Made by a program: the position numbers and the translations under genes. 64,000 nt of DNA from Anaerolineae bacterium (GTDB taxonomy: Bacteria; Chloroflexota; Anaerolineae; Aggregatilineales; Phototrophicaceae). Under the pieces are notes generated by a model, which was not told where the DNA came from, ran no database searches, and saw only the letters and a list, made by a program, of their open reading frames with translations. This document shows positions 41,974 through 51,630 of the stretch, piece after piece. Each line of letters begins with the position of its first letter. The first letter of the stretch is position 1. The stretch lies in NCBI GenBank assembly GCA_022822545.1, contig JAJEBE010000053.1, forward strand, positions 124,001-188,000, given 5' to 3'.

Positions 41974-43812
41974 GTGACCTGGCGCGAGTCGCCACAGCCG
42001 CTGCTGCCGCTGCGGAAACCAGAGCCGCCTGCCGGCAAGCCCGATATCTATCCGGGGCATCCCCTCGTCTCCGGCGCGATCAAGAGCGGTTACGCCTCGC
42101 TGGCGGAGGCAATCGCCGGGCATCCGCTCGCGCTCATCGATGGTTATGTCGGCATCTTCTGGGAAGAGCTGCGCGCTGGCCTGGAAGCGGCTGGCCTGAA
42201 AGCGCAATGGATCGCCACCGCCGATTTCCTCAAGCCGGAAGTCGAATTAGACACTATGCTTGCTCCCTTCCTCGGTGAGGACGACCCCCTCTTCGGGCGG
42301 CGCTTCACCGGCGATCTGTGCGACTTTTTTCTGACCCACCCACCACCTGACATTTCTGTAGGGGCGGCCTACCAGATCGCCCGCCAGGATGATGGACAAT
42401 TCACTAAGGGGGACAGGCTCACCGTCATCTACGGCATCGGCGCATTCTTATTCGCCGATGGCTACCGCGTCTATATCGACCTGCCCAAGAACGAGATCCA
42501 GTATCGCTCGCGAGCGGGCTGCGTATGTAACATCGGCGCGCGCTCGGCGCAGGCCCCCAAGCAACAATACAAGCGCATGTACTTCGTCGACTGGCCCGCG
42601 CTTAATCGGCACAAAGCCGCACACGTTCGGCAGATCGACCTCTTCGCCGATGGCCAGGATCCGTCCCTGCCACGTTTCCTCGCCGGCGCCGATGCTCGCG
42701 CCGCATTCGATCGCCTCGTTCGTACCGCCTTCCGCGTCCGCCCCTGGTTTGAGCCGGGCGCCTGGGGCGGGCAATGGCTCAAGTCACAGATCCCTAGCCT
42801 GGCGCAGGATGTGCCCAATTACGCCTGGTCCTTCGAGATGATCGCGCCCGAGCAGGGCATCATCCTCGAGGATGCTGGCCGCCTGCTGGAACTGTCTTAC
42901 GACTGGCTGCAATATCACGACAACCGTGCTGTCCTGGGTGATTACGCCGTCAACTTCGGCTACGAGTTTCCCATCCGTTTCGACTTCCTCGATACGGTCG
43001 GCGGCGGCAATCTCTCCCTGCAATGCCATCCCCGCCCCGATTTCATCCGCGAGCAGTTCGGCGAGCATTTCACTCAGGACGAGACCTACTATATCTTTGC
43101 CGCCGAAGCCGATGCATTTGTCTATCTCGGTTTTCAGCCGGGCATCAACCCCGCCGACTTCCGTCGCGCGCTGGAAGCGAGCCAACACGATGGCAGCCCC
43201 GTCGCCGTCGAACGCTACGTCCAGCGGCATCCGGCGCGGGTGGGGGATCTCTTCCTCATCCCGCATGGCGCGGCGCATTGTTCCGGCGCCGGCTCGGTCG
43301 TGCTGGAAATCAGCGCCACGCCTTATATCTTCACCTTCAAAATGTATGATTGGCTGCGGCTCGGCCTGGACGGCTTGCCCCGCCCGATCAACCTCGAGCG
43401 CGCCTTCGCCAATCTCGATTTCTCCTTGCAAGGAGAGGTCGCGCGAGCGCTGCTGTCCCAGCCCGTCCTCGTCCATGAGGACGCCGCTTGCCGCATCGAG
43501 CAGTTGCCCACCCACCCCAAGCACTTCTACGACATTCAGCGCCTGACCCTGCGCGGCGCCCTGGACTTGAGGAATGAGGGCTCGCCGCAGGTGCTGATGG
43601 CGACGGCGGGCGGAGGCCTCGCGTTCGACGCCGCCGGCTTGGACGCGCCGCTGCGCTTCAACATCGCCGAGACCTTCATCGTGCCGGCTGCTTGCGGGGC
43701 GTTTCGCTTAACCGCCTTGGGCGATTCGCCGGTCACCGTGATTCGCGCCTATCTGCGCCCCGCCTGGTTCGAGCGTGAGGAGAATCAATGGCTGAGGCTC
43801 AACCACCCCTGA
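41974..43812 (+). CDS. Phosphomannose-isomerase-like cupin protein with REP-derived insert
   Basis: This 612-residue protein has two parts. Residues 1-190 resemble the kinase-like N-terminal domain found in long Firmicutes-type class I mannose-6-phosphate isomerase relatives (YIDLPKNEIQYRSRAG). The C-terminal part is cupin-like, with GGGNLSLQCHPRPDFIREQFGEHFTQDETYYIF and LIPHGAAHCSGAGSVVLEIS. The predicted start is GTG 41974. At 42357-42384 a REP-like element is read in frame, giving SVGAAYQIARQ within the N-terminal domain; this looks like an inserted loop before the VIYGIGAFLF strand. It probably isomerises a phosphorylated or free sugar; the exact reaction is not certain. Confidence 0.78.
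   Translation: MTWRESPQPLLPLRKPEPPAGKPDIYPGHPLVSGAIKSGYASLAEAIAGHPLALIDGYVGIFWEELRAGLEAAGLKAQWIATADFLKPEVELDTMLAPFLGEDDPLFGRRFTGDLCDFFLTHPPPDISVGAAYQIARQDDGQFTKGDRLTVIYGIGAFLFADGYRVYIDLPKNEIQYRSRAGCVCNIGARSAQAPKQQYKRMYFVDWPALNRHKAAHVRQIDLFADGQDPSLPRFLAGADARAAFDRLVRTAFRVRPWFEPGAWGGQWLKSQIPSLAQDVPNYAWSFEMIAPEQGIILEDAGRLLELSYDWLQYHDNRAVLGDYAVNFGYEFPIRFDFLDTVGGGNLSLQCHPRPDFIREQFGEHFTQDETYYIFAAEADAFVYLGFQPGINPADFRRALEASQHDGSPVAVERYVQRHPARVGDLFLIPHGAAHCSGAGSVVLEISATPYIFTFKMYDWLRLGLDGLPRPINLERAFANLDFSLQGEVARALLSQPVLVHEDAACRIEQLPTHPKHFYDIQRLTLRGALDLRNEGSPQVLMATAGGGLAFDAAGLDAPLRFNIAETFIVPAACGAFRLTALGDSPVTVIRAYLRPAWFEREENQWLRLNHP
42357..42384 (+). repeat. REP-like palindrome inside a coding gene
   Basis: TGTAGGGGCGGCCTAC then CAGATCGCCCGC. 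The reading frame of the isomerase-like gene passes through it without a stop because GTAGGG is read as GTA GGG. Confidence 0.9.
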
Positions 43813-43845
43813 GTGAACTCAGAAGAACTTAATCAAAGTGAGGAT

Positions 43846-44679
43846 ATGATGAACGAGATTCAAAAGTACGAATTTGACCGCTTGGGCTACCTGGTCATCC
43901 CCGCTTTATTGACCGCAAGCGAGGTAGAAGGTCTAGCCAAGGCGATTGACGCGCTTGAAGATCTGGCGACAGAGCGGCTTAAGCGCCCGGTCGACAAGGT
44001 CAGCGCCTGGGGCCCCGAATACCGCCACGACGCTGAGCGCGGCTATTATGTTCAAGGCGCGCGCGAAGAAGGCAGGACCATGATCATCGAGGATTTCTTC
44101 AACGCTGACGCCGCCTTTGATCTACTGGTTGACCACGAGCCGACCATGCGCTACATTCGCGCGATCGTGCAGGAACGCCCCACCATCAACAACTCCGAGA
44201 TTCGCATCCGCTATCCGGGCAACCAAACCGGCACGCACCTCGGCGGACCGGTCGCCTCAAAGTACCGCTACTCCTACACTTCCCAAGGCATCAGCTGCAT
44301 GATGGTGCGCATGATCTACTTCGTGCATGATGTCGGGCCGGGCGAGGGCGAATTCTGCGTCGTGCCCGCCACCCACAAAAGCAATATGGAATCGCCCTAC
44401 GAAGGCAGCGATCCCGATAAGGAACCCGGCATGCTCGGCCTGCCCGTCAAGGCCGGCGACGCCATCCTCTTCACCGAGAACCTGCGCCACGGCGGCTTGA
44501 CCAATCGCTCTCAACAGACGCGCAAGACTCTGCATGTCGGCTATGGTCCCTATTGGATGAAGTCGCAGAATATCGCCACGATGGACGAAGAACCGAATAT
44601 ACTGCCGGGGACCTTCGTCCGCTACAGTCCCGAGCAGCGCTTGCTGTTCCGCAGTTGGCCGACCCTGCTTGAGCAGTAA
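43846..44679 (+). CDS. Phytanoyl-CoA dioxygenase-like protein with HxG motif
   Basis: This 277-residue protein starts at ATG 43846 or 43849 (GAGG just upstream). It is in the phytanoyl-CoA dioxygenase family: FVHDVGPGEGEFCVVPATHK is the usual central element and LFTENLRHGG holds the distal histidine (H215), with an Arg in QQTRKTLHVGY. The facial-triad carboxylate is missing: the expected HxD reads H131-L-G133. HxG/HxA occurs in Fe/2OG halogenases and in inactive members. It is the last plus-strand gene, convergent with the ASRT gene. Confidence 0.85.
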   Translation: MMNEIQKYEFDRLGYLVIPALLTASEVEGLAKAIDALEDLATERLKRPVDKVSAWGPEYRHDAERGYYVQGAREEGRTMIIEDFFNADAAFDLLVDHEPTMRYIRAIVQERPTINNSEIRIRYPGNQTGTHLGGPVASKYRYSYTSQGISCMMVRMIYFVHDVGPGEGEFCVVPATHKSNMESPYEGSDPDKEPGMLGLPVKAGDAILFTENLRHGGLTNRSQQTRKTLHVGYGPYWMKSQNIATMDEEPNILPGTFVRYSPEQRLLFRSWPTLLEQ

Positions 44680-44712
44680 GGAAGCTGTCAAACGGCTCGC
44701 GGGTTTTGCTGC

Positions 44713-45093
44713 TTATTCCACCGGATAAGCGATCGTCGTGATCAGACTGTCGATCTGCCCGCCGCTGGCGTACATCCGCGAATACTGCACCACGATCGGC
44801 ACATCGCTGCGCAGCCGGACGCCATAAGGCACATCGAAGGGAATCTCGTAGCCGCCGATCTGTTCCGGCTTGTCCAAACGCACATGCGGGCAGCGCTTTG
44901 CCGGCACCGTGATCGCGATGCCCTCGACCGCCTCGCGGTCCTCGAAGTAAAAATCAAGCAGCAAATTGGCGTCATCCGCCGTGACGTTGAGGATGCAGAT
45001 CGATTCGTGATTCTTGTTCACCGGATCCTCATCGGCCGGCGCCGCCAAATACGCGTCCGGGATCAGCCAGGTCAAAGCGCCATTCGTGGGCAT
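44713..45093 (-). CDS. Anabaena sensory rhodopsin transducer (ASRT) family protein
   Basis: This 126-residue protein matches the soluble, beta-rich ASRT family in its key phrases: NHESICILNVTADDANLLLDFYFEDREAV, ITVPAKRCPHVRL, DVPYGVRLRSDVPIVVQYSRM and LITTIAYP. The family founder interacts with a microbial rhodopsin, but most members occur in organisms or contexts without rhodopsin, near carbohydrate genes. No rhodopsin gene is in this window, and the neighbours are a deoxysugar aldolase and transporter. A sugar-sensing or sugar-handling role is inferred. Confidence 0.85.
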   Translation of the reverse strand: MPTNGALTWLIPDAYLAAPADEDPVNKNHESICILNVTADDANLLLDFYFEDREAVEGIAITVPAKRCPHVRLDKPEQIGGYEIPFDVPYGVRLRSDVPIVVQYSRMYASGGQIDSLITTIAYPVE

Positions 45094-45207
45094 GGATTTC
45101 TCTTCCTCTCGCTTACCTTGGTGACACTTTAGAAAAGTATAAAATCAATGAAAGCGGCTCTAAAATCCCTTTGTGTTTTTTGTGTCTTTGTGGTGAAAAT
45201 GCTTTTC

Positions 45208-45972
45208 CTAGCCCTCGCCATCGACAAAGAGCTTGCGCCGGTAAATCTCATCGGGCCGCCGATAGACATGCCAGACCTCTTCTTCGGGCAAGCGGGTCGG
45301 CGCCCCGGTCATCAGCGCGCCGAGGAAGATTCGCGCCGCTTTGACCGCCATCGCCGTGATATTCAGGATCTCCGCCGGCGTTTCGCCCAGCGCGATCATG
45401 CCGTGATTCTCCAGCAAGATCAGCTTAGGCGCTTCGCCATAGGCCGCCATGTATTTGCGCGCCTTTTCGCGTATCGCCAGCGCCAGCGGCAAACCCGGAT
45501 CGGCATACGGAACCAGCGCCGATCGCGGACCGCAGACGACCGCCTCATCGGGGAAGCGCCGCTGAAAAGCGAAGTCGGCCGCAAACTCGCTGCACAGTAT
45601 CTGATTGATGGCGGTGGGGTGAGTATGCCCGATGTAGCGAACGCCGCATTCATGCAGCAGCATGGCGTGAAAACTGGCTTCGACCGACGGGCTGGGACCG
45701 ACGCTTTCGCCGATAACCGCCGCTTGCGTGATCGCCTTCTCTTCGCTGAGCGTCGCCGGCGGATCATCCAGCAGCGCCAGCATGGGCTTAATCCGCAAGG
45801 CGACGAAACCGCCTTCGCCGATATCCCGCATCTGATGCCCGCTGGCTTTGACGAGGAAGCTGGCCTCATCCAGCCGCAGCGATGTATTGCCCTCGCCGAC
45901 GATGACGTAATCCAGGCGCGGCTCGCCCAAGGCGCGCGTCAGTTTGATGAGGCTTTGGAGTTGGTTAGTCAT
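45208..45972 (-). CDS. Class II aldolase/adducin family protein
   Basis: This 254-residue zinc-dependent aldolase is of the FucA/RhaD/AraD type. Motifs are VGEGNTSLRL, VKASGHQMRD, the metal-binding RYIGHTHPTAIN and LLENHGMIALG. I chose ATG 45972 (MTNQLQSLIKL); the longer reading begins inside a REP-like copy. Its location after a rhamnose-type binding protein and near a rhamnulokinase suggests cleavage of a deoxyketose-1-phosphate to DHAP and lactaldehyde, but family members vary. Confidence 0.85.
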   Translation of the reverse strand: MTNQLQSLIKLTRALGEPRLDYVIVGEGNTSLRLDEASFLVKASGHQMRDIGEGGFVALRIKPMLALLDDPPATLSEEKAITQAAVIGESVGPSPSVEASFHAMLLHECGVRYIGHTHPTAINQILCSEFAADFAFQRRFPDEAVVCGPRSALVPYADPGLPLALAIREKARKYMAAYGEAPKLILLENHGMIALGETPAEILNITAMAVKAARIFLGALMTGAPTRLPEEEVWHVYRRPDEIYRRKLFVDGEG

Positions 45973-46004
45973 GATGATTACATGGGTGGCGTGCGCTTTT
46001 AATA

Positions 46005-46032
46005 TGTAGGGGTCAGCCATTGGCTGACCCGC
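46005..46032 (+). repeat. REP-like palindrome, forward copy of a pair
   Basis: TGTAGGGGTCAGCCATT then GGCTGACCCGC: compensatory changes keep the stem (GGTCAGCC/GGCTGACC) although the sequence differs from the others. It is 17 bases from an inverted copy. Confidence 0.88.
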
Positions 46033-46049
46033 ATTTGAATATAGTGTCA

Positions 46050-46077
46050 GCGGGCGACCTGATAGGCCGCCCCTACA
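46050..46077 (-). repeat. REP-like palindrome, inverted copy of a pair
   Basis: GCGGGCGACCTGATA then GGCCGCCCCTACA. With the copy at 46005 it forms a head-to-head pair between the binding-protein and aldolase genes. Confidence 0.9.
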
Positions 46078-46101
46078 TTTTCTCCCGCAAGGGAGTAGTG
46101 G

Positions 46102-47250
46102 CTAGAAGTCGAAGTCGTTGATGTTGTCCATGTTGTAGACAAAGGGTGGGCCAAGCAGCACTTCGCTGCCGTTGACGACCATCAACTCGCCCAGGCGGCC
46201 TGCCATGACCGAGCTGTCGCCCGGCTGGAACTCGCCATCGACAACGGCGCGCAAAACGTAAAGCGCCGCGTAACCCAGATCGACCGGATTCCAGAGGATG
46301 ACATCGCGCACACAGCCGGTGCTGACGTAGGGCTTCATGGCGTTGGGCAGCGCCAGGCCAACCACAGCGACATCTTCGCAAACGCCAGCCTGGTTAACGG
46401 CATCGGCGCTGGCAGGCGTGGCCACCGAGGTCAAGCCGATGATGCCATCCAGATCTTCGCCGTACTTATTGATCAGCGTCTGCGCCTGCTGGAAGCTCAA
46501 ACCGGCGTCTTCCTGCGCCTCAAGCGTTTCCAGCCATTCCAGATCGGGGTAGCACTCGCTGGCGTAAGCCCACATTTCGGAGACCCAGCGCGCCTGGTTC
46601 GGCGTGGTGAAGGTCGAGGTGACGATGCCGAAGGAAGCCTCTTCGCCCTTCTGGTCGACCAAACTGTCGATCAAAGCCTTGCCAATGCCATTGAATTCAG
46701 CCTGGTTCACGAACCACTGGCGCGCATCGGGCTCGCTATTGGCGTCATAGCCGACCACGTAGATGCCGGCCTCCAGCGCCTTGCGCAGCACCGGCGCGAT
46801 GGCGACCGGGTCGTTGGCGGCGAAGAGGATGCCGTTCACGCCCTGGGTGATGTAGCTGTCGATGACCTGAATCTGGTCGTCGATATTGGCGTCGGTCGGC
46901 CCATCGGTGCTGACGCTGACGTTGCCCAGCTCCTCGGCCGCTTGCTGCTGCCCTAGCGTGGTGGCGCCGAAGTAGCCAATGCCGATCAGCTTCGGCACGT
47001 CAACGACAACGATGTCCATGCCCGCCATGTCATCGCCCATGGCCACCATGCCGCCGTCGTATTCAGGCATGTCCATGTCTTCTTCCATGTCATCGCCGTC
47101 GTCGTCCATCATCTCATCGCCCATGCCACAGGCCAGGGGATTGACCGCGAGATCGTCCGAGCCGTCCCAGCGGTCTTGTGCGCTGAGCGGCATGCTCGCT
47201 AGCGCCAGCAGAAGCGCCAGGATCAAGGTGATTGCGAATGTTCTTTTCAT
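46102..47250 (-). CDS. Rhamnose/ribose-type sugar-binding protein
   Basis: This 382-residue extracytoplasmic receptor has a signal peptide (MKRTFAITLILALLLALASMPLSAQD) and a Peripla_BP_4-type fold (KLIGIGYFGATTLGQQQAAEELG ... YITQGVNGILFAANDPVAIAPVLRKALEAGIYVVGYDANSE). Between the signal peptide and the domain, at about residues 42-80, is a Met/Asp/Gly-rich tract (GDEMMDDDGDDMEEDMDMP) of low complexity. It feeds the permeases and ATPase at 47.6-51.6 kb. GGAG precedes ATG 47250. The deoxysugar link is from the rhamnulokinase next door. Confidence 0.9.
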   Translation of the reverse strand: MKRTFAITLILALLLALASMPLSAQDRWDGSDDLAVNPLACGMGDEMMDDDGDDMEEDMDMPEYDGGMVAMGDDMAGMDIVVVDVPKLIGIGYFGATTLGQQQAAEELGNVSVSTDGPTDANIDDQIQVIDSYITQGVNGILFAANDPVAIAPVLRKALEAGIYVVGYDANSEPDARQWFVNQAEFNGIGKALIDSLVDQKGEEASFGIVTSTFTTPNQARWVSEMWAYASECYPDLEWLETLEAQEDAGLSFQQAQTLINKYGEDLDGIIGLTSVATPASADAVNQAGVCEDVAVVGLALPNAMKPYVSTGCVRDVILWNPVDLGYAALYVLRAVVDGEFQPGDSSVMAGRLGELMVVNGSEVLLGPPFVYNMDNINDFDF

Positions 47251-47655
47251 GATTTAACTCCGTCATACTGATTGTGTAAACGAAATTGAGAATCGTGCTG
47301 CGGGTTTGTGTCAATGCGCCTCCTTTCGTTTTCTGCCCGGACGTTGCGTCCATCTCGACTGCCGTCGATTCAGGCCTTTGTATAGGCGATTGATGGGTCG
47401 CCTAAAGACAACATCCCTACTTTAGGAACTCCCGTTATCTTTCCGCTCGCCGCGCGCCCCTCCCTAAATCGTCTGAGGAGCGGACGTGTTCTTCTATCCC
47501 ATTCCCGGCCTCGCCCGTCATCTCTATGACGGTGTTGTCGTCCCGTATCAATGGGGAAGGGCGACGCAATGACGCGCTTGGGAATCGCGCCGCAATAATG
47601 CACGATTTCCTAGTCGAAATTACAAATTCGGCGGAGAGTGAGGTAGACCAGAACA
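47251..47655. other. Spacer between permease and binding-protein genes
   Basis: No gene is supported. On the minus strand it holds a perfect -35 (TTGACA, 47311-47306) with only a weak -10, so a separate binding-protein promoter is possible. A hairpin CCTAAAG ... CTTTAGG lies at 47401-47426. Confidence 0.4.
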
Positions 47656-48654
47656 TCACTCTCCCCGCCGACTCTGAATGAAATTATTCACCAGTATAGC
47701 AAAAATAAGTACGCTGCCGATAACGACTATCGTCGCATCGCTGGTCACGCCAGTCAGGACCAGGCCGTTCTTCAATAACTGGATCAGCACGACCCCGATG
47801 ATCGTGCCCGGTATCGAGCCGGTTCCGCCGAAGATGCTCGTCCCGCCCAGCACCACCGCCGCGATCACATCCAGTTCCATGCCCGTGCCCATGTCCGAGC
47901 GGGTCGTGCTCACCCGCGACACAAAAATATAACCTGCCACCGCCGACATGAAACCGGAAAAAGTATAGATGAAAAGCAGATGACGGTTGACCGTCAGCCC
48001 GCTGAAGCGCGCGCCGGTCTCGTTGTTGCCGATAGCGTAAAGGGCCCGCCCCAGCCGCGTTCGCGCCAGGATGATAGCGAAGATGATCACCGCCACGATC
48101 AGCAGCCACAACTGCGTCGGGATGCCCAGAAACTCGCCTTGACCCAGCTGGAAGAACCACTCCGGGTAGCCCCGCGCCGAGCGCGCCTCGCTGATGCCCT
48201 CCGCCAGGCCGCGATACAGCGCCAGCGTCGCCAGCGTCATAATCAGCGGCGGCACGCCCACGCGCACGATGAACAAACCGTTGACGAAGCCGGCCAAGGT
48301 CCCGCTCAAGATGCCGGTGATGATCGCCAGCTCCAGCGGGAAGCCCAGTTCCTGCCAGGTCCAGCCGAGCACAATGGCGGTCAAACCCAGGATTGAGCCG
48401 ACCGACAGGTCGATGCCGCCGGTGATGATGATATAGGTCATCGGGATGGCGATCAGACCGACCTCGGTCATGAAACGGCCTTGCTGCAAGAGGTTGTCCA
48501 CGGTCAGGAACTTGTCGGTGCGCGTCGCCAGGAAGAGCACCGAGACCAGCATGATGACAAAGAGCACGCCTTCCTGACTGATGAGCAGATGGCGCAGCTT
48601 TTCGCTGACGGTCGGGTTGCGCGGTGACGGCTGCTCGGCTTGCAAGTGAGTCAT
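47656..48654 (-). CDS. Sugar ABC transporter permease, RbsC/RhaP type
   Basis: This 332-residue permease belongs to the BPD_transp_2 family. Typical segments are MTYIIITGGIDLSVGSILGLTAIVLG, NGLFIVRVGVPPLIMTLATLALYRG, GRALYAIGNNETGARFSGL and AAVVLGGTSIFGGTGSIPGTIIGVVLI. It is four bases from the other permease gene. The two probably pair as a heterodimer, as RhaP and RhaQ do. Confidence 0.92.
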   Translation of the reverse strand: MTHLQAEQPSPRNPTVSEKLRHLLISQEGVLFVIMLVSVLFLATRTDKFLTVDNLLQQGRFMTEVGLIAIPMTYIIITGGIDLSVGSILGLTAIVLGWTWQELGFPLELAIITGILSGTLAGFVNGLFIVRVGVPPLIMTLATLALYRGLAEGISEARSARGYPEWFFQLGQGEFLGIPTQLWLLIVAVIIFAIILARTRLGRALYAIGNNETGARFSGLTVNRHLLFIYTFSGFMSAVAGYIFVSRVSTTRSDMGTGMELDVIAAVVLGGTSIFGGTGSIPGTIIGVVLIQLLKNGLVLTGVTSDATIVVIGSVLIFAILVNNFIQSRRGE

Positions 48655-48658
48655 CCTC

Positions 48659-50052
48659 CTATAGCCTCTGCCGCCGCCGGCGAATCAAATCCGCCAGCAC
48701 CGTCGCCAGGATCAGCAAACCTTGCACCGCCTTCAGCCAGAAGGGTGAGACGTTGATGAAGATCATCGCCGAACGAATGAAATTCAGCAGCAGCGTCGCC
48801 AGCGTCGAACCGATCGCCGTGCCCGTCCCGCCCAGGATGCTCACGCCGCCCACGACCGAAGCGGTGATGATCGAAAGCTCAAGCGCCGGCGGCGGCGTCA
48901 CCTGGATGATCTGGAATTGCGTCGAATACATCACGCTGGCGACGCCGACAAATACGCCGTTGAGCGTGAAGACCGTCATCAGCAGTCGCTTCTGTGACAG
49001 GCCCGAGAGCCGCGCCGCTTCCGCATTGCCGCCGAGCGCGTAAAAGGCGCGCCCGGTCGCGCTGTAACGCATCCATAGCACAACCACAATGGTCAGTGTG
49101 ACCATGATGATGATCGGCATGGGGATGCCCAGGGGCCGCATCTGCGACAGGAAGTAATCGGCAGGCATGTCAGTCACGCGCTCGCCAGCGGTCCAGATGA
49201 TCAAGATGCCTTTGATGATGCTCAACATGCCCAAGGTGACGACAATCGAGGGGATGCGCAAGTAAGCGACCAGGAAGCCGATGAAAGCGCCAATGCCGGC
49301 TCCCACGAATAGCGGAATCAGCCAGGCCAGCGGCGAGGGGACGCCCGCAACCACCAGCCGCCCGCTGATCACCGCCAGCAAGCCCACCAGCGAACCCACC
49401 GAAATATCGATGTTGCCGGTGACGATCACCATCGTCATGCCCAGCGCCGCCACCGCGATATAGGCGTTGCCCTGCAAATTGTCGGAGATATTCCGCTCCT
49501 GCAAGAAGCGCGGATTGGCGATGCCGATGAAGAATACAAGCAGCAGCAAACCGAAAAGGATGACACTCTCTTGATTGCCATAGAGCTTCATGATGCGGTA
49601 GCGCTCATCCGGCAGGCTTCGCGGGATCAGGATCTGCAAGATGGCCAATACGCCGGCGACCAGCATGATCCAAAAGGCGATGTCCATACTGTTGATAAAT
49701 GTTGCTTCGTCAGCGGCGTAGTCACGGAAAAAATTGATGTAATAGACCACGACCAGCAATCCGGCTACGCTCATCAGCAGCGAGATGGCGCGGCTCGCCG
49801 CCGGCGCGATCACATTCCAGATGCCCAGCAGCAATATGCCCAAACCCGCCAGCGGGATGAGCTCCAGGCCGGTCTTGAACAAGCCCAGCTCATTGGCTTT
49901 CTTGCTCTCGGTCAGCATCGCTACGGTCGATGGCCCGCGCTCCGGTTGCACGACGAAAGGCAACAGAAAATACGCGCCGAGGATGACCAGCGCCAGCGCG
50001 ATGCCGATGAAATGCAGCGGACGGCGCGGGACGGGCGCCGCTTTGCTCTTGC

Positions 50053-50056
<4 letters not shown>
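48659..50056 (-). CDS. Sugar ABC transporter permease with extended N-terminus
   Basis: This 465-residue permease has the same BPD_transp_2 core (MVIVTGNIDISVGSLVGLLAVISG, AFYALGGNAEAARLSGLS, VVGGVSILGGTGTAIGSTLATLLL) from about residue 150. It is preceded by roughly 140 extra residues with about four more hydrophobic segments (HFIGIALALVILGAYFLLPF, LELIPLAGLGILLLGIW, AISLLMSVAGLLVVVYY, IAFWIMLVAGVLAILQI). ATG 50056 overlaps the ATPase stop as ATGA. The N-terminal extension is unusual for the family and of unknown role. Confidence 0.9.
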
Positions 50057-51585
<1,529 letters not shown>

Positions 51586-51630
51586 TTGCCGGTCCGCTGC
51601 CAAACATTCAATGCGGGCAATTGTAACCGC

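Noticed and set aside
47370-47603. 77-codon open frame in the binding-protein leader
   Set aside because: It is rich in Arg/His/Gly with no motif, no ribosome-binding site, and spans a hairpin and the -35 candidate.
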